DNA of 64,000 nt from positions 124,001 through 188,000 of the forward strand of contig JAREIK010010368.1 of the NCBI GenBank assembly GCA_029783825.1. Direction: 5' to 3'. Shown piece after piece: positions 40,301 to 52,648 of the stretch; position 1 is the stretch's first letter; each line of letters begins with the position of its first letter. Origin of the DNA: Sapria himalayana. Taxonomy: Eukaryota > Streptophyta > Magnoliopsida > Malpighiales > Rafflesiaceae. The notes beneath the pieces are model-generated. The model was given only the letters and a program-made list of their open reading frames with translations. It was not told where the DNA came from and ran no database searches. The position numbers and the translations under genes were made by a program.

Positions 40301-43300
40301 ACATAAACCATTAAATTGCTATATACTACTGAATAATTAATAAATCTAATTTTTATGTCTATTTATTATAATTTTAAATATTCATTTTAATTATTTATTA
40401 GTTTATTTCTATAGAAATATTTATTACAAAATAAATTATGAGTGTGATAAATATAATTTAAATAATTTATTTTTAATCAATAAAAGTATTTATGCATATA
40501 AAATAAGTAAAAATTTAAAAATTAAAAATTATTATCAAGTAATATATTTAACTTTAATTTCAATCAATTTGGGTTTGTAAATATTTTTTAATGAATATCT
40601 ATCTTATTATTAATAGTTTATTAATTTAATTTTTGATCATTATTATAATATCTATCAATAAAATTATTTATATTGAATTTATATGATATATAATTATTAT
40701 GATTATTATAAATAAATATTGTATTCACTTTTGAAAAAAAAATTAAAAATTAAAAATTATTATATTTTAAAAAAAATTAAAAATTAAAATATGAAAAAAT
40801 AATAAAAATAAATTTTTAATTATTTTATTTTTTAAATAAAACCTATAGACCATTAAATGTTTACTTACTTAAATTAGTAAGCTCATAAACCCTAAAACCC
40901 CTAAATACATAAACATTTTAACATCTATATACTACTTAATAAATAATAAATCTCATTTTTATTTCTATTTATTATAATTTTAAATATTCATTTTAATTAT
41001 TTATAGTTTAATTATTTAGAAAAAATAATTACAACATAAATTTCGAGTAAGACAAATATTATTTAAATAATTTATTTTTAATCAAAAAAAATATATGCTT
41101 ATAAAAAGTAGAACAAATTTAAAAATTAAATATTATTATTTAGTAATATATTTTGATTTGATTTTAAAGCATTTTGTGTTATGTAAATATATTTTAATTA
41201 ATATATATATTATTAAAAATAGTTTATTAATTTAATATTTGATCATTATTATTATATCTATCATTAAAATTGCTTATATTGAATTTATATGATATATAAT
41301 TAGTAAGATTAATATAATTATACATAGTATTAACATTTCAAAAAATTTTAAAAATTATTTTATTTTCAAAGGTTATAACCTTTGAAAATCAGAAAAAATC
41401 TAAAATAAAATATTTTTAATTTTATTATATAAATAAAACCAATAAACAACTAAATACCTAAAAACATAAATTGATAAACTCCTAAATAATAAAACCATTA
41501 AACCGGTATACCACATATAATAAATCATAAATCTCATTTTAATTTGTATTCATTATAATTTTAAATATTCAATTTAATTATTTATTTGTTTATTTTTTAT
41601 AGAAATATTTATTACAAAATAAATAATGAGGAAGACGACTATAATTTTAATAATTTATTTTTAATCAAAAAAAAATAAATAAGCTTATAAAGAGAAGTTA
41701 AAATTTATAAACAAAAAATTAGTTTTTTAATAATATATTTTACTTTGATTTTGAATGATTATATATAGATTTTGAAATTATATTTTAATTGCTATCAATC
41801 TTATTAAGAATAGTTTATTAATTTATTATTTGATCAATTTTATAATATCAAACAATAAATTTGCTTATATTGAATTTAAATGTCTTATAATTATAAAGAT
41901 TATTATAACTAAATATAGATTTACATTTGAAAAAAATTAAAAATTATTATATTTTCAAAGGTTATAATCTTCAAAAATGATAAAAAATCATAAAAATTAT
42001 TTTTATATTATTTTATTATTTAAATAAAACTTATAAACCACTAAATGCCTAAAGATTTAATTCTCTAGAATCCTAAACCCCAAAATTACCTAAATACTTA
42101 AACCAATAAAGCTATATAACCAAAATAATAAATAATAAATCTCATTTTTATTTGTATTCTTTATAATTTTAAAAATTAATTTTAATTATTTTTTATTTTA
42201 TTTTTATAGAAATATTAATTTCAAAATAAATAATGAGTAAGACATATATTTTATAAATAAATTATTTTTTATGAAAAAAAATATAAGCTTATAAAAATAA
42301 ACAAAATTTCAAAAATTTAAAATTTTATTTAGTAATATAATTTACTTTGATTTTGAATTATTTTGGGTTCTACAAATATATTTTAATTAATATTTATCTT
42401 ATTAATAATAGTTTATTATTTTATTTTTTTATCATCAAAATAATATATATTAATAAAATTTTTTATATTGAATTTACATCAAATATAATTATTAAGATTA
42501 TTATAACTAAGTATTGTATTCATATTTTAGAACTATTAAAAAATTATTATATTTTCAAAGGTTATATCCTTTGAAAATCACAAAAATTCATAAAAAAACA
42601 TTTTTTGTTATTTCACTGATTAAATAAAACCTATAAACACCTAAATGTGAAAACATATAAATCAATAAACTCATTAACCCCAAAACCTCAATAACCTTAA
42701 ACCATTAAATATGTATACTCTAAATAATTAATCATAAATTTCATTTTTATTAGTATTCATTATAATTTTATATATACATTTTAATTATTTATTATTTTAT
42801 TTTTATAGAAATATAAATTAAAAAATAAATTTATAGAGAGACAAATATAATTTAAATAATTTATTTTTTATCAAAAAATATATAAGCTAATAAATGGATA
42901 CAAAAATTTTAAAATTTATAATTAATATTTAGTAAAATATTTCACTTTGATTTTGAATCATTTTAGGTATAGTAAATATATTTTAAACAATATTAATCTT
43001 ATTAATAATTATTTATTAATCTTTTGGATGATCATGATATATTTATAAAAATTATCATAGCTAAAATAGTATTCACATTTAAAAAAAATTTAAAAATTGT
43101 TATAGTTTCAAAGGTTATATCTTTCAAAAATGAGAACAAATAACAAAAAAAAAGTTTTTGTTATTTAATTTTTTTAATAAAACCTATAAACTACTAAATG
43201 CCTAAACACTTAAATCACTAAATTCTTAAATCCCAAAACTCCTAAATATATAATCTTTTAAACCTTTATATTTTATCTTATTAATAATATTATTATTTAA

Positions 43301-45841
43301 TAACTATCTTCTTAATATATTTTACTTTATTTTTAATCATTTTAGGTTTTGCAAATAAATTTTATTTAATAATAATCTTATTAATAATAGTTTATTAATT
43401 TATTTTATTATCATCATCATAATATCTATAAAAAAATTATTTATATTGAATTTACATAATATATAATTATTTAGATTATTACAACTAATAAATATTTTCA
43501 CAATTTAAAAAAGTTTAAAAATTATTAAGTTTGTAAAGGTTATAACCTTTGAAAATAAGAAAAAATAAATAAATAAATTTTTTGTTATTAGATTTCTTAA
43601 ATAAAATCTATAAACCACAAAATACCTAAGTTCTTAATGATTAAACTCCTAAACCCCGAAGCCCATAAATGCATAAGCCTTTAAATTAGTATATTCTAGA
43701 TAATAAATAATAAATCTCATTTTTATTAGTATTCATTATAATTTTAAATATTCATTTTAATTATTTATTAGTTTATTTTTATTGAATTATTAATTACAAA
43801 ATAAATTATTAGTGAGATGGATATAATTTAAATAATTTATTTTTCATCAAAGAAATATAAGATTACAAAAAGAGGCAAATATTTTAAAACAAAATATTAT
43901 TATTTAGTAATTTATTTTAATTTAATTTTGAATAATTTTAGATTTTGCAATTATATTTTAATTAATATCATTCTAATTAATAATAGTTTATTAATTTATT
44001 TATTGATCATTATTATAATATCTATTAATAAAATTATTTATATTGATTTTACATTATATATAATTATCAAGATTATTATAACTAAATATTATATTCACAT
44101 TTAAAAAAAAAATTAAAAATTATTATATTTTCTAAGCTTATAACCTTCAAAAATTAGATAAAATCACCAAAGGCATAAACACTTAAATGACTAAACCCCA
44201 AAACACCTAAATACTTAAACCATTAAACATGTATATCTTGAATAATAAATAATAAATCTCAATTTTATTTGTATTCATTATAATTTTTAATATTTATTTT
44301 AATTATTTATTAGTTTATTTTTTTAGAATTATAAATTACAAAATAAATTATGAGGAATACAAATATAATTTAAATAATTTATTTTTAATAACAAAAATAT
44401 AAATTTATAAAAAATGCAAAATATTAACAAAAATTATTATTTAGTAATATATACTTTTATTTTGAATAAATTTAGATTTTGCAAATATATTTTAAATAAT
44501 ATCTAATTTATTAATAATAGTTTATTAATTTATTTATTGATCATTATTATAATATCTAGCAATGTGGTTATTTATATTGAATTTAAATGACTTGTATTTA
44601 TTAAGATTTTTATAACTAAATATAATATTTACATATGAAAAAAATTTAGAATTTTTTATATTTTCAAAAGTTATAACCTTCAAAAATTAGAAAAAAAAAG
44701 ATAAAAATAAATTTTTTGTTATATCATCATTTAAATAAAATGTATAGACCATTAAATGCCTAAACACTTAAATCTATAAACTCCCAAACACAAAAACCCC
44801 TAAATACTTAAAACTTTAAACTCGTAAACCTTAAATATAATTAAAATAATTTATTTTTCATCAAAAAAAAAATATAAGCTTATAAAAAGAAGCAAAAACT
44901 AAAAAAAAATTATTAATTAGTAATAAATTTTACTTGGATTTTGAATATTTTTAGGTTTTACAATTATATTTTAAATTATATCTATCATATTAATAATAGC
45001 ATATTAATTTATTTTTTGATAATTGATATCATATTTATCAATAAAATTGTTTATATTTAATTTATATTATATATATAATTATAATGATTCTTATTACTAA
45101 ATATTGTATTCACATTTTTAAAAAATTTTAAAATTATTACATTTTCAAAGGTTATAACCTTTGAAAATGTGAAAAAATATCAAAAATAATTTTTTTGTTA
45201 TTTCATTGTTTCAATAAAACCTATAAACCACTAAATGCCTAAAAACATAAATCGCTAATGTCATAAACGAAAAAACCTCGAAATACTTAAAATATTAAAC
45301 TGGTATTAGAGGTGTCAAAAGGGTCGGGCCGAGCCAGCCCGCCCATTTTTTTTTGACATGAGCGTGCCTGCGGGCGGGGCCGGGCCCGCTCGAGACTGCT
45401 CCGGCCGTACGGGCCAAACCAGTCCATATGGGCTAGTAAATTTTTTTTTTATTTATATTAATAATAAAATTATATATAAAATTTTAGATAATGTATAATA
45501 TTATATATTTATAATATGAAAAATGTTAAAATTTATTATAATAACAAAGTTTAAAATTTTTTTTATAATGTAATATAAAATTAGTTTAAAAGTTATTAGA
45601 ATTATATGATATAGTTATAAATTTTTAAATGGAAAATTAAAACAAAAAAATAAATAAATCAATACATTTTGTTAAAAAAAATAAAAATTAAAAAAAACCT
45701 AAGCAACTCAAATGAAAAATGTCCAATCAACCATTTGATACCGAATGTCCGAACCAAACAAATTACAGTTTCAACATAACGTATAAATAAAGCGTACAAT
45801 CAATAAAAAGCAAAACATAAAAATCATAAAATAGTAGATCA

Positions 45842-47757
45842 TCATAAATCATCAATCAGCATATCATGAGCATCATCAGTCACAACATCAAGATCAGTAT
45901 CATATGGATCATCATCATCAGTAATCAACTCCTCCGCTATGGTAGTGAATGTGGCTGCAATCTTTGTCCCAGTCCCAGCTCCAGCATGATCATGGATGGT
46001 AAACCTCGAATCCTCCCAATCCTTCAAACAAGCCAAGGCCTCAACAATATCTTGACGTAATCTCGATCTCCTATCCGAAATCACGATCACTACAACAGGA
46101 AAAGCAGACTCCGATGCTAAGCTCGACACCGGGGAAGTTAGTAGATCTCGTGCCATCCTCGATAGCACGGGAAAGGTGGACTCATATGATTTACACCACT
46201 GTAATATATCATGATTCTTAGTATCAGAATGTGATAGGATTGAGTAGTAATCAGTATCTAAGTACCAAGAAAGCTAGCTCCTATGTGATGGTCCACCCCT
46301 ATGTTTCCCCCTTCATGCTAAATGGAAAAATCGTCATCTCTGAACAAGGTATCAATGTCCGTAATCAAAGTCTCACTACTACCACCACCATACCTATTAT
46401 TGTAGTATGTGAATAGGTCTGTCAACTTCTCGTGAATGAACCCTTCAGGTGGCTCTTCCAGGTTCATGCACGAGGAAATGTAGGTCAGGGTGTTTTCTAC
46501 CCCTTCCACCTTAACCCTAGGGTCCATGCATACAGCGAGACAATAAAGAGATGGAACGGTGGACCAGTAATTCAAATACTTGGTTTCCATCTCTGTAACC
46601 ATATGGCTAATTGTCGGGTCAGCTTGATACTTCCTAAACATGCTACTAATGTTGCATATGCACTGGAGTGCAATGCAAGTCGTGGGCATATAAACCGACG
46701 AACACATGTTCGGCATGTCATAAAAAATCTTCCGAAAATTCATAAATGAAATTTCTGAAGCCCAATCAGTATCGTCAATAATAAGTTCGTCACTCTTACT
46801 ATTGACGTAGACAGGTATCACGTGTTCGTATCCAACACATGATTCTAACATCAAGTACGTGTAATTCCAATGATGTCCCACATTCGATTAGAATTTCTTC
46901 TTCTTAAGATTCGCAGACAAACTGAGACTACAAACTCTTGTTGCCTGCGAGGAGTGCGAATATATTTTAGTGCATTACGTATATTATCCAAAGCGGGGGA
47001 ACACACCTTCATACCCGCTTGAACAATCAGGTTAATCACGTGACACATGCATCTGACATGAAAGATCTCTCCTAATGGTGTGTCTATAATATTCCTAACA
47101 AACATGTTGATCGCTACTCCATTATTAGATGCGTTATTGAATGTGACACTAAAAATTTTATTTTGAATTTTATATTTTCTAAAGATTTTCATCATACACT
47201 CAAAAATGGCCAGGCCATCATGAGGATGAAGAATCTCAGAGAATCCTAAAATTTTTTTTATTCATAGTCCAGTTAGAATCTACATAGTGGCTAGTGAGAC
47301 ATGCATAAGATGATTCATCATGACTTGTCCAGATATCGGACGTCACGGACACCACTCCACCATATGCCATAAATTCATTAAATATTTTTTTTTCTAACTT
47401 ATATATATTTAGTATGTCATTCCTAGATGTGGACCTAGGAATCCTACGATAAGCAGGCTGAAAATATGTCTGCATGATGCGTACTACCCTTAGATCTTCT
47501 GAAAATCTGATCGGAAGACCCATTAATGTGATAAGTTTGGCCATGTCGTCCCTACCCAACTCGCTGGAGTATATGAAGGTAGTAAACTTTGAGACTGGAC
47601 TCGATCCAGTCTCAAAAAATTCAGTGTCAAGTTGGGGTTGCCTAGGATCTAATGGACCATGTTTTTTGGTGTATAATTCAGCATGCCTAATAAGGTGCTC
47701 AGTCCCAAACGAACTCTTATATGTTAAAAGTCCCATACAATATTTGCACCGTGTCAT
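45842..47757 (-). pseudogene. hAT-2 transposase pseudogene
   Basis: Four consecutive minus-strand pieces in family order. The first (47236-47757, from an ATG at 47757, with open sequence NVRGEEQE just upstream) has a BED finger remnant (CKYC, then HLIRH) and the first catalytic-Asp motif (VTSDIWTS). The second (46851-47195) has TFNNASNN, where the family normally has Asp in the first N position, and HVRCMCHVINLIV. The third (46318-46881) has MDPRVKV. The fourth (45842-46168) has the hATC dimerisation domain with LASESAF, including the expected Glu, ending in an acidic DDDDP tail. Frameshifts separate the pieces. Loss of the second Asp adds to the case for inactivity. Confidence 0.82.
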
Positions 47758-48023
47758 TTCTTGTTCCTCACCCCTAACATTTTTTTTGTTTTATTATATT
47801 AAAATGAGTACAAACTACAAAAGTCCTCCTAGTTTTTTTAGAAGTTTGGGTTGAGACGACTGGAGAAACCACAGTTTCAGCAGCCTTAGACCTCTATGTA
47901 ATATTTTTATTTTCTAAATATAAATATGTTTCAGTTGTATTTGTCATTTTTAAGGATTTTTGTTATTCAGAATAGTTTTTTAGAGGCTAGAAGACTGATT
48001 TTAATTTTTTCTATTTTTGGTCT

Positions 48024-48240
48024 AGAGAGAGAAACTATAGAGAGAGAGAAAGTTAAAAAAACATGAAAATAAATTACCCGGTAAAGCAGTTAGTTCGGTC
48101 ATGTCAATAGTGCACAACAGTCAAGCACTAAGTTCAAATCTCAAGTTGAGATTCTCGAAAATCCAAGCCGAATGCTGAAATCCCGAGTCCCGAGAGAGAG
48201 AAGCAAGATTTTTGAGAGAGAAATTGAACGATTTGAGAGA
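48024..48240 (-). other. GA/CT-rich 5' leader region of hAT-2
   Basis: On the minus strand this lies between the candidate TATA box and the transposase start. It contains several (CT)n runs (near 48024-48055, 48192-48202 and 48213-48222). CT-rich leaders are common in plant genes. No start codon could be assigned here with confidence. Confidence 0.35.
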
Positions 48241-48283
48241 ATTTAGGTTTATGAAAAACATAAATGTTAAAGAGATGGGGGTA

Positions 48284-48293
48284 GAATTTATAG
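48284..48293 (-). promoter_or_regulatory. Candidate TATA box for the hAT-2 transposase
   Basis: On the minus strand CTATAAATTC stands about 530 bp upstream of the first recognisable transposase ATG and is followed by a CT-rich leader. A+T-rich surroundings make chance matches easy, so this is only a position-supported suggestion. Confidence 0.3.
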
Positions 48294-48355
48294 ATTAAAG
48301 ATAATAATTTTTTTTAAAAAAAAGTAATTTTGTTTAATTTTTTTTAATTTTTTTT

Positions 48356-48396
48356 TAGGGGGCAGAATCATGAGGGCCGTTGGATTCTGCCCCCTA
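48356..48396. repeat. Perfect 14-bp inverted repeat with 13-base loop
   Basis: TAGGGGGCAGAATC at 48356-48369 is exactly inverted at 48383-48396. The loop carries GGGCCGTTG. A second, imperfect inverted pairing involves GGCCGTTGGATTCTGCC and GGCGAGATCCAATGGC at 48409-48424. It could be the end of a small nested element. Confidence 0.7.
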
Positions 48397-48495
48397 GCCG
48401 TTAGAGGCGAGATCCAATGGCTCAAAATTAATTTTTTTATTAAATTTTTTTTTTCATTTGGGGGGGGGGGAATTGGGTTGGTTCGGGCCTCGTGG

Positions 48496-48533
48496 GACCG
48501 CGGGTCTGGTTCAATCAGACCCGACCCGCGGTC
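48496..48533. repeat. G+C-rich inverted repeat (11-bp arms)
   Basis: GACCGCGGGTC at 48496-48506 is exactly inverted at 48523-48533. The interior adds a GTCTG/CAGAC pairing. It follows a run of ten G (about 48461-48470) and is extreme in composition for this window. Confidence 0.7.
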
Positions 48534-48566
48534 TTTGTTGCGGGAGGAGCATGGGGCGTTCGCGGG

Positions 48567-48615
48567 GTCGGGCTCACGAGGTCGGGCTCACGGGGTCGGG
48601 CTCACGGGGTCGGGG
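48567..48615. repeat. 14-bp tandem repeat, 3.5 copies
   Basis: Unit GTCGGGCTCACGGG, with the first copy ending CGAG. The following units are at 48581-48594 and 48595-48608, then a partial unit. The tract sits directly at the right edge of the hAT-2 block. Confidence 0.8.
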
Positions 48616-48630
48616 TCTTTTTTGCGGTCA

Positions 48631-48927
48631 TTTTTGCTTCTGAATCATTTTAAGTTTTGTAATTATATTTTAATTAAAATCTATCTTATTATTAATGGAT
48701 TATTAATTTATTTTTTGATTATTATTAGAATATTTATAAATAAAATTGTTTATATTGAATTTATATAATATATACATATAATGATTAGTATAACTAAATA
48801 TTGTATTCACATTTGAAAACAATTTATAAATTATTATATTTTCAAAGGTTATAACCTTTGAAAATATCAAAAAATAATAAAAATAAATTTTTTGTTATTT
48901 TATTTTTTCAATAAAACTTATAAACCA
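48631..48927 (-). repeat. Satellite remnant between hAT-2 and hAT-1 copy 2
   Basis: About 297 bp of inverted-arm monomer, starting at TTTTTGCTTCTGAATCATTT. It matches the left flank of hAT-1 copy 1 (from about 15567), including the unusual variant GATTAGTATAACTAAAT. It therefore marks the truncated left edge of the second segmental copy. Confidence 0.88.
48836..48867. repeat. Perfect 32-bp palindrome next to hAT-1 copy 2
   Basis: Full dyad symmetry around 48851/48852. It lies about 70 bp before the left end of hAT-1 copy 2. The matching site beside hAT-1 copy 1 (near 15775-15805) is degraded to CAATGGTCAATACCTTTG, so the palindrome decayed in one duplicate only. Confidence 0.85.
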
Positions 48928-48935
48928 CTAAATGC
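48928..48935. repeat. 8-bp target site duplication, left of hAT-1 copy 2
   Basis: CTAAATGC, identical to 52641-52648 and to the left duplication of copy 1. Confidence 0.8.
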
Positions 48936-49847
48936 TAGGGGAGCTCATGGGACGGGACGGGATGGGGATTAAAAATCCCCACTCCTTTCCCACAAATCGA
49001 AGATTTTTTTTTAAGATCCACACCCGTCCTAGAGGTTGAAAATATCAGGACTGGATGGGACGTAGATTTGGGATTTTGGGTAGCAGAAAATGGTTCTGGG
49101 ATGGAACGGAGTTTAGACATTTTTTCCAATTTATTTTCTTCAAACCGGGCAAGTTAGTTCATGTCGAAACCTTTTGTTGTACCATTTATCATTCCTTAGT
49201 TATGTATCTTTCAAACTAAAATTGGGCCAATTTTATTTTGTCAAATAGACTGAATACCGCAAACGAGTTACATTACCTTGTCAAAAGCTTTGATGTGCAG
49301 AAAAGGATAGAATTGTTAAATAGAATTGGACCAAGTTGTGTGCTTAATATGGTTCTTTGTTTTGTCAAAAGTTGGCTTTGTTTAGGCGCGTGAAAGTTAA
49401 CCATAATAGCAATACTACATTTTTTAAACAATTACTTAAAATATTAAGGAATAGCTTAAGATGACCACAAACATTGGTAGCATCAATTACTACTTAAGTA
49501 ATTGCTAAAATTAGGCAGCTTAATATAACAAAAAAAATACAACTAATAACAACCATGATAATAATAATTTCAAAGGTCTGTCCCGGAATAGCAACGAAAA
49601 TCAAAACCCAGTTAATTATCTATTCTACAACTCCTCCCTTTTCTTCCTCCACTATAGAAGGATAACCAAAGATGAAAACGTGTTAATCATCTAGACATAA
49701 ATTTCTAAGATGAAAGAGTAATAAAAAAACAAAATATTAGCTAATAAAATTTAATACACCCATTCCTAATTTAGTTGGCTAACTATAGTTGGAAGAATAT
49801 TTGGATCTTGTGACCCCTTTGAAAATTGTAATTGAACCATATTTTTA

Positions 49848-52053
49848 TTAAATTGAATGAATAAAATAAGTAAAAGTGAAATTAAAATTTATAAGATTTG
49901 TATACAAACCTGATTCATTATCATCAAGGTCGTGAACTAATTTTTCAATTTCAATAGGTTTGTTTGAGCTTCTCAACCAATCTTGTAGACATATGAGAAC
50001 TTCAGCTGTAATAGGTGTTAAAGAACTCAAAAACTTATCTAAAGTTCTCCCCCCAGTGCTAAATGTATATTCATAGGCTACAGTAGATGCTTGGATAGAA
50101 AATACATCCCTTGCTACATTTGCCAAAGAAGGATACCTAACCTCATTTACCTTCCACCAGTTTAGAACATCAAAATCAATTCTATTTTTTTCAAGTTAGT
50201 CCTCCAAGTACCTATCTAACTGTTCCAAAGCTGCAACTTCTTGTTCTTTGTCCAATTCAACAAAAAAAAAATCATCAACATAAGTATCACTTTCATCAAA
50301 GAAATCATCATTTTTCTTCAACACAGTAGAAGAGAAATCATATTCTTTTGATTCATCTTCATTTAAATCTTTATAATCATCTATCATCTCATTTAAAGCA
50401 TTTATAACCTTTTTCACCAAATTTTTAGCCAATTCCTCTCCATAATACTAAGTGTACTTAACCTTGAGATATTTGAGCTTATATCTAGGATACAACACTA
50501 ATGCTACAAAAAGCATAATATTTGTTGACTGAAAAGAACCCCAATATTTTATGAATTTCCGCCTCATTTTCATACCCATTTCAGACACCATTGTATCTCT
50601 ACTATTTTCACAGAGCTCAATTTTGTTCAAAATTCGAATAATCTGAGGAAAATAATGACTAGAAGAAGAATATTATGAGCCAAAAAATTTACAAGTTACC
50701 TCATAAAAAGTTTTTTAAGAAACAAGCCAAAATTTTGGCTTTTGTGCAGTCACTCTCAATTGGAACGTTTGAACCAAACTCCTTCAAAAACCTTTTATCT
50801 TTGTCCTCCAACTTATCAAATTCTTTTTGATATTTTATATCAGTTTGTAGCATCAAATAAGTTGAATTCCATCTTGTAGTATGATCTAATTGTAATGAAT
50901 ATCCATATGTCAAGTTCGCTTTTTCAACACATAACTTAAACATATCTGATCTTTTAGGACTGCTCCTCACATATTTCACCACACCTCTAATTTTTTGAAT
51001 AGCACCCTCAACTACTGAATGCCATCTCTGACAATTATGTTTAGGATATGAGCACAACATCTCATATGAAAATGCTCGCCTCTCAAAGGTACAACACGTT
51101 TCTTCAAAAGCATTTTTTTAAATTGTTCAACTTCAACATCATTATTTGATGAATTGTCAACAGTAATGCACATCAACTTTCTCAAATCCCATTCATTCAT
51201 GCAAAACTCAATAGGATTTCTAATATTAACTCCAGAATAACTTTTAATTAGACAAAAGTTCAAAAGCCTTTTATGCATATTCCATTGAGAATCAATGAAA
51301 TGAACAATCAAACATATATAAGACAAATTTTGAATGCTAGTCCAAGTGTCGGTAGTCAATGAAACTCTACAGCAATGAGATGATATGCTATCAAATAATT
51401 TCTTCTTTTCATTCACAAACAAAGAAAAATAATCTATCAACATAGAGTGCCTAGATGGAATTTTAAATTGAGGCACACTAACTTCACAAAACTTTTTAAA
51501 CTCATCCCTCTCAACAAAACAAAAAGATAATTCATCTTTTATGATCATTTTCACCAAAGCCTCCCTAACTAGTTGTTGATCAAATTGCCAACAAGTTAAT
51601 TTGTTATCCTCTGAACTAGTACCTTTAGTGAAACTCAACAAAGATTGTGACTTGTCTTTACCTTTGTGAGCTTCTATTAATTTTTTTTTTGTGTGGAAAT
51701 TTACTACAAGTCTATCTCAGCTATTTCCATAAACCCGAAGTACATTGATCACTTTTTGCGAAATATTCTTTCCTACACCATATACAAGCTGCCCTACCAG
51801 TTTCATTTCCCTCTGAATCAACTAATATCTCATAAGTTTCCCAAATACCAGACTTATACTTTTTATGAGCTTGAGGTTCAGATGTACCTTGACTTTCTTT
51901 TACAATTGGAATTGAAGAACCTGCCGTAACAATAGGAGGGTTCGTGAAAAGATAATGATTGGATTTACCATTACTTTTATCATTTGAGATGTGATCATCT
52001 TCAATTTATTGTATTTTTAATTTACCGCTGGATTGTGCCATCTGCATTGCCAT
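49848..52053 (-). pseudogene. hAT transposase pseudogene, copy 2 (better preserved)
   Basis: The N-terminus starts at the ATG at 52053 (MAQSSGKLK), with an early stop. A BED finger remnant near 51750-51850 keeps CIWC, but a stop follows GLWK. The longest open piece (51012-51641, 209 aa) carries both expected catalytic Asp motifs, TTDTWTS and TVDNSSNND, and then HMRCCAHILNIIV. The next pieces are 50701-51060 (alpha-helical insertion region), 50448-50630 (KYWGSF; VLYPRYKL, where the family has DPRYKL) and 50196-50432. The C-terminal piece 49848-50126 has AYEYTFSTGGR with the expected Glu. All three D-D-E positions survive although the frame is broken. AATCAG/GTTTGT after DNESG may be a splice donor. 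Confidence 0.83.
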
Positions 52054-52418
52054 TAATTAATATGATATTTTAAGCATGAATACATATAAATATTTCAAAT
52101 AAGCAAGCTCTACAAAACTGACTGTTACACATTCAGCCCACTCATTCGGCCCAACCACAACACCTTAACCAATACTCAACAAAACTGACTGAGACACATA
52201 ATAATAATAATAATTAATCACTCAATTCTCGTCAGAAAAACGAACCAAAAGGCTGGTGGCATCTTAGACACGGTGGAGGCAACCATAAGTGCGACGAACA
52301 AGGGCTGGACCTAACTAAACACGGCTAGAAAGGCGTGAGGTGGCCTGGAACTTGTCAAAACAGCAATAGGTGCGTCGGAATTGGATGGGCAGTAGCAGAA
52401 TTGGTCGCATCTTCATGT

Positions 52419-52443
52419 TATATATATATATATATATATATAT
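52419..52443. repeat. (TA)n microsatellite in hAT-1 copy 2
   Basis: About 25 bp of alternating TA, longer than the equivalent run at 19348-19366. Confidence 0.9.
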
Positions 52444-52640
52444 GGTTCTAGTATCGATTATTTAGGATGGGATGGTTCTTGGGATGGATATTGCTTAATA
52501 TCCGGAACCGTCCCAAAAGAAAAAATACATGCCAGAATGGGACTGGAAAAGTCAAAGTCAACGGATTTTTCTTGGTCCCGATTCTTTCGTGACAAGACTT
52601 CGGGTTGGGTCTCGAATCTCCGAGTCCCTGAACAGCCCTT

Positions 52641-52648
52641 CTAAATGC
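52641..52648. repeat. 8-bp target site duplication, right of hAT-1 copy 2
   Basis: CTAAATGC, a perfect match to the left copy. Confidence 0.8.

Larger units (their letters stand above)
27348..45306 (-). repeat. AT-rich satellite array, inverted arm, central segment
   Basis: About 18 kb and roughly 31 monomers with no non-satellite interruption. Diagnostic phrases show a repeated multi-monomer order. The box ending TTACTTAA..AGTAAGCTCATAAA occurs near 27990 and 40845 (and 57763). The phrase TAGTAAGATTAATATAATTA occurs near 28448 and 41298 (and, with one change, 58212). Boxes with AACATATAAATCAATAAACTC occur near 29785 and 42650 (and 59520). The block 27348-31000 is therefore repeated at about 40.7-44.2 kb and 57.1-60.8 kb. 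Recurring short frames starting MILNYFGF/MILYYFGF are satellite by-products. No gene is seen. Confidence 0.88.
45307..48630 (-). mobile_element. hAT-family transposon hAT-2, right end missing or rearranged
   Basis: The left end TAGAGGTGTCAAAAGGGTCG follows satellite sequence ACTGGTAT and looks like a plant hAT terminus, with a G+C-rich subterminal region (45325-45435). The interior holds a broken minus-strand transposase (45842-47757) and a possible promoter near 48284. No inverted copy of the left end and no ACTGGTAT repeat is visible at the right. The sequence instead ends in a G+C-rich block with hairpins (48356-48625), and satellite resumes at 48631 in a different monomer type. The right end has probably been lost, or another element is nested there. 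This is a different subfamily from hAT-1. Confidence 0.75.
48936..52640 (-). mobile_element. hAT-family DNA transposon, hAT-1 copy 2 (about 3.7 kb, defective)
   Basis: The left end TAGGGGAGCTCATGGGAC and the right end read inwards, AAGGGCTGTTCAGGGAC, form an imperfect inverted repeat. The flanking 8-bp duplication is perfect. GGGACGGGATGGGG-type motifs cluster near both ends. The element is collinear with 15871-19568 over its whole length (3705 against 3698 bp), with scattered substitutions and small indels. Because both copies occupy the same monomer base, the pair arose by duplication of the host array. Confidence 0.88.

Noticed and set aside
40741..40795. Missing palindrome in one monomer, replaced by repeated TTAAAAATTAAAAATTA phrases
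   Set aside because: Best read as local slippage in A+T-rich sequence; a single case with no further pattern.
46432..46749. Plus-strand frames of 60-126 aa across hAT-2 (also 45866, 46231 and 47474)
   Set aside because: They are antisense to the transposase pieces, which carry clear family motifs on the minus strand.
48507..48522. GGTTCAATC, resembling a tRNA T-arm
   Set aside because: It is the loop of a G+C-rich inverted repeat, with no acceptor stem, D-arm or anticodon arm around it.
48370..48768. Plus-strand frame of 132 aa over the G+C-rich block
   Set aside because: It runs through a ten-G run, hairpins and a 14-bp tandem repeat and then into satellite, so it is a composition artefact.
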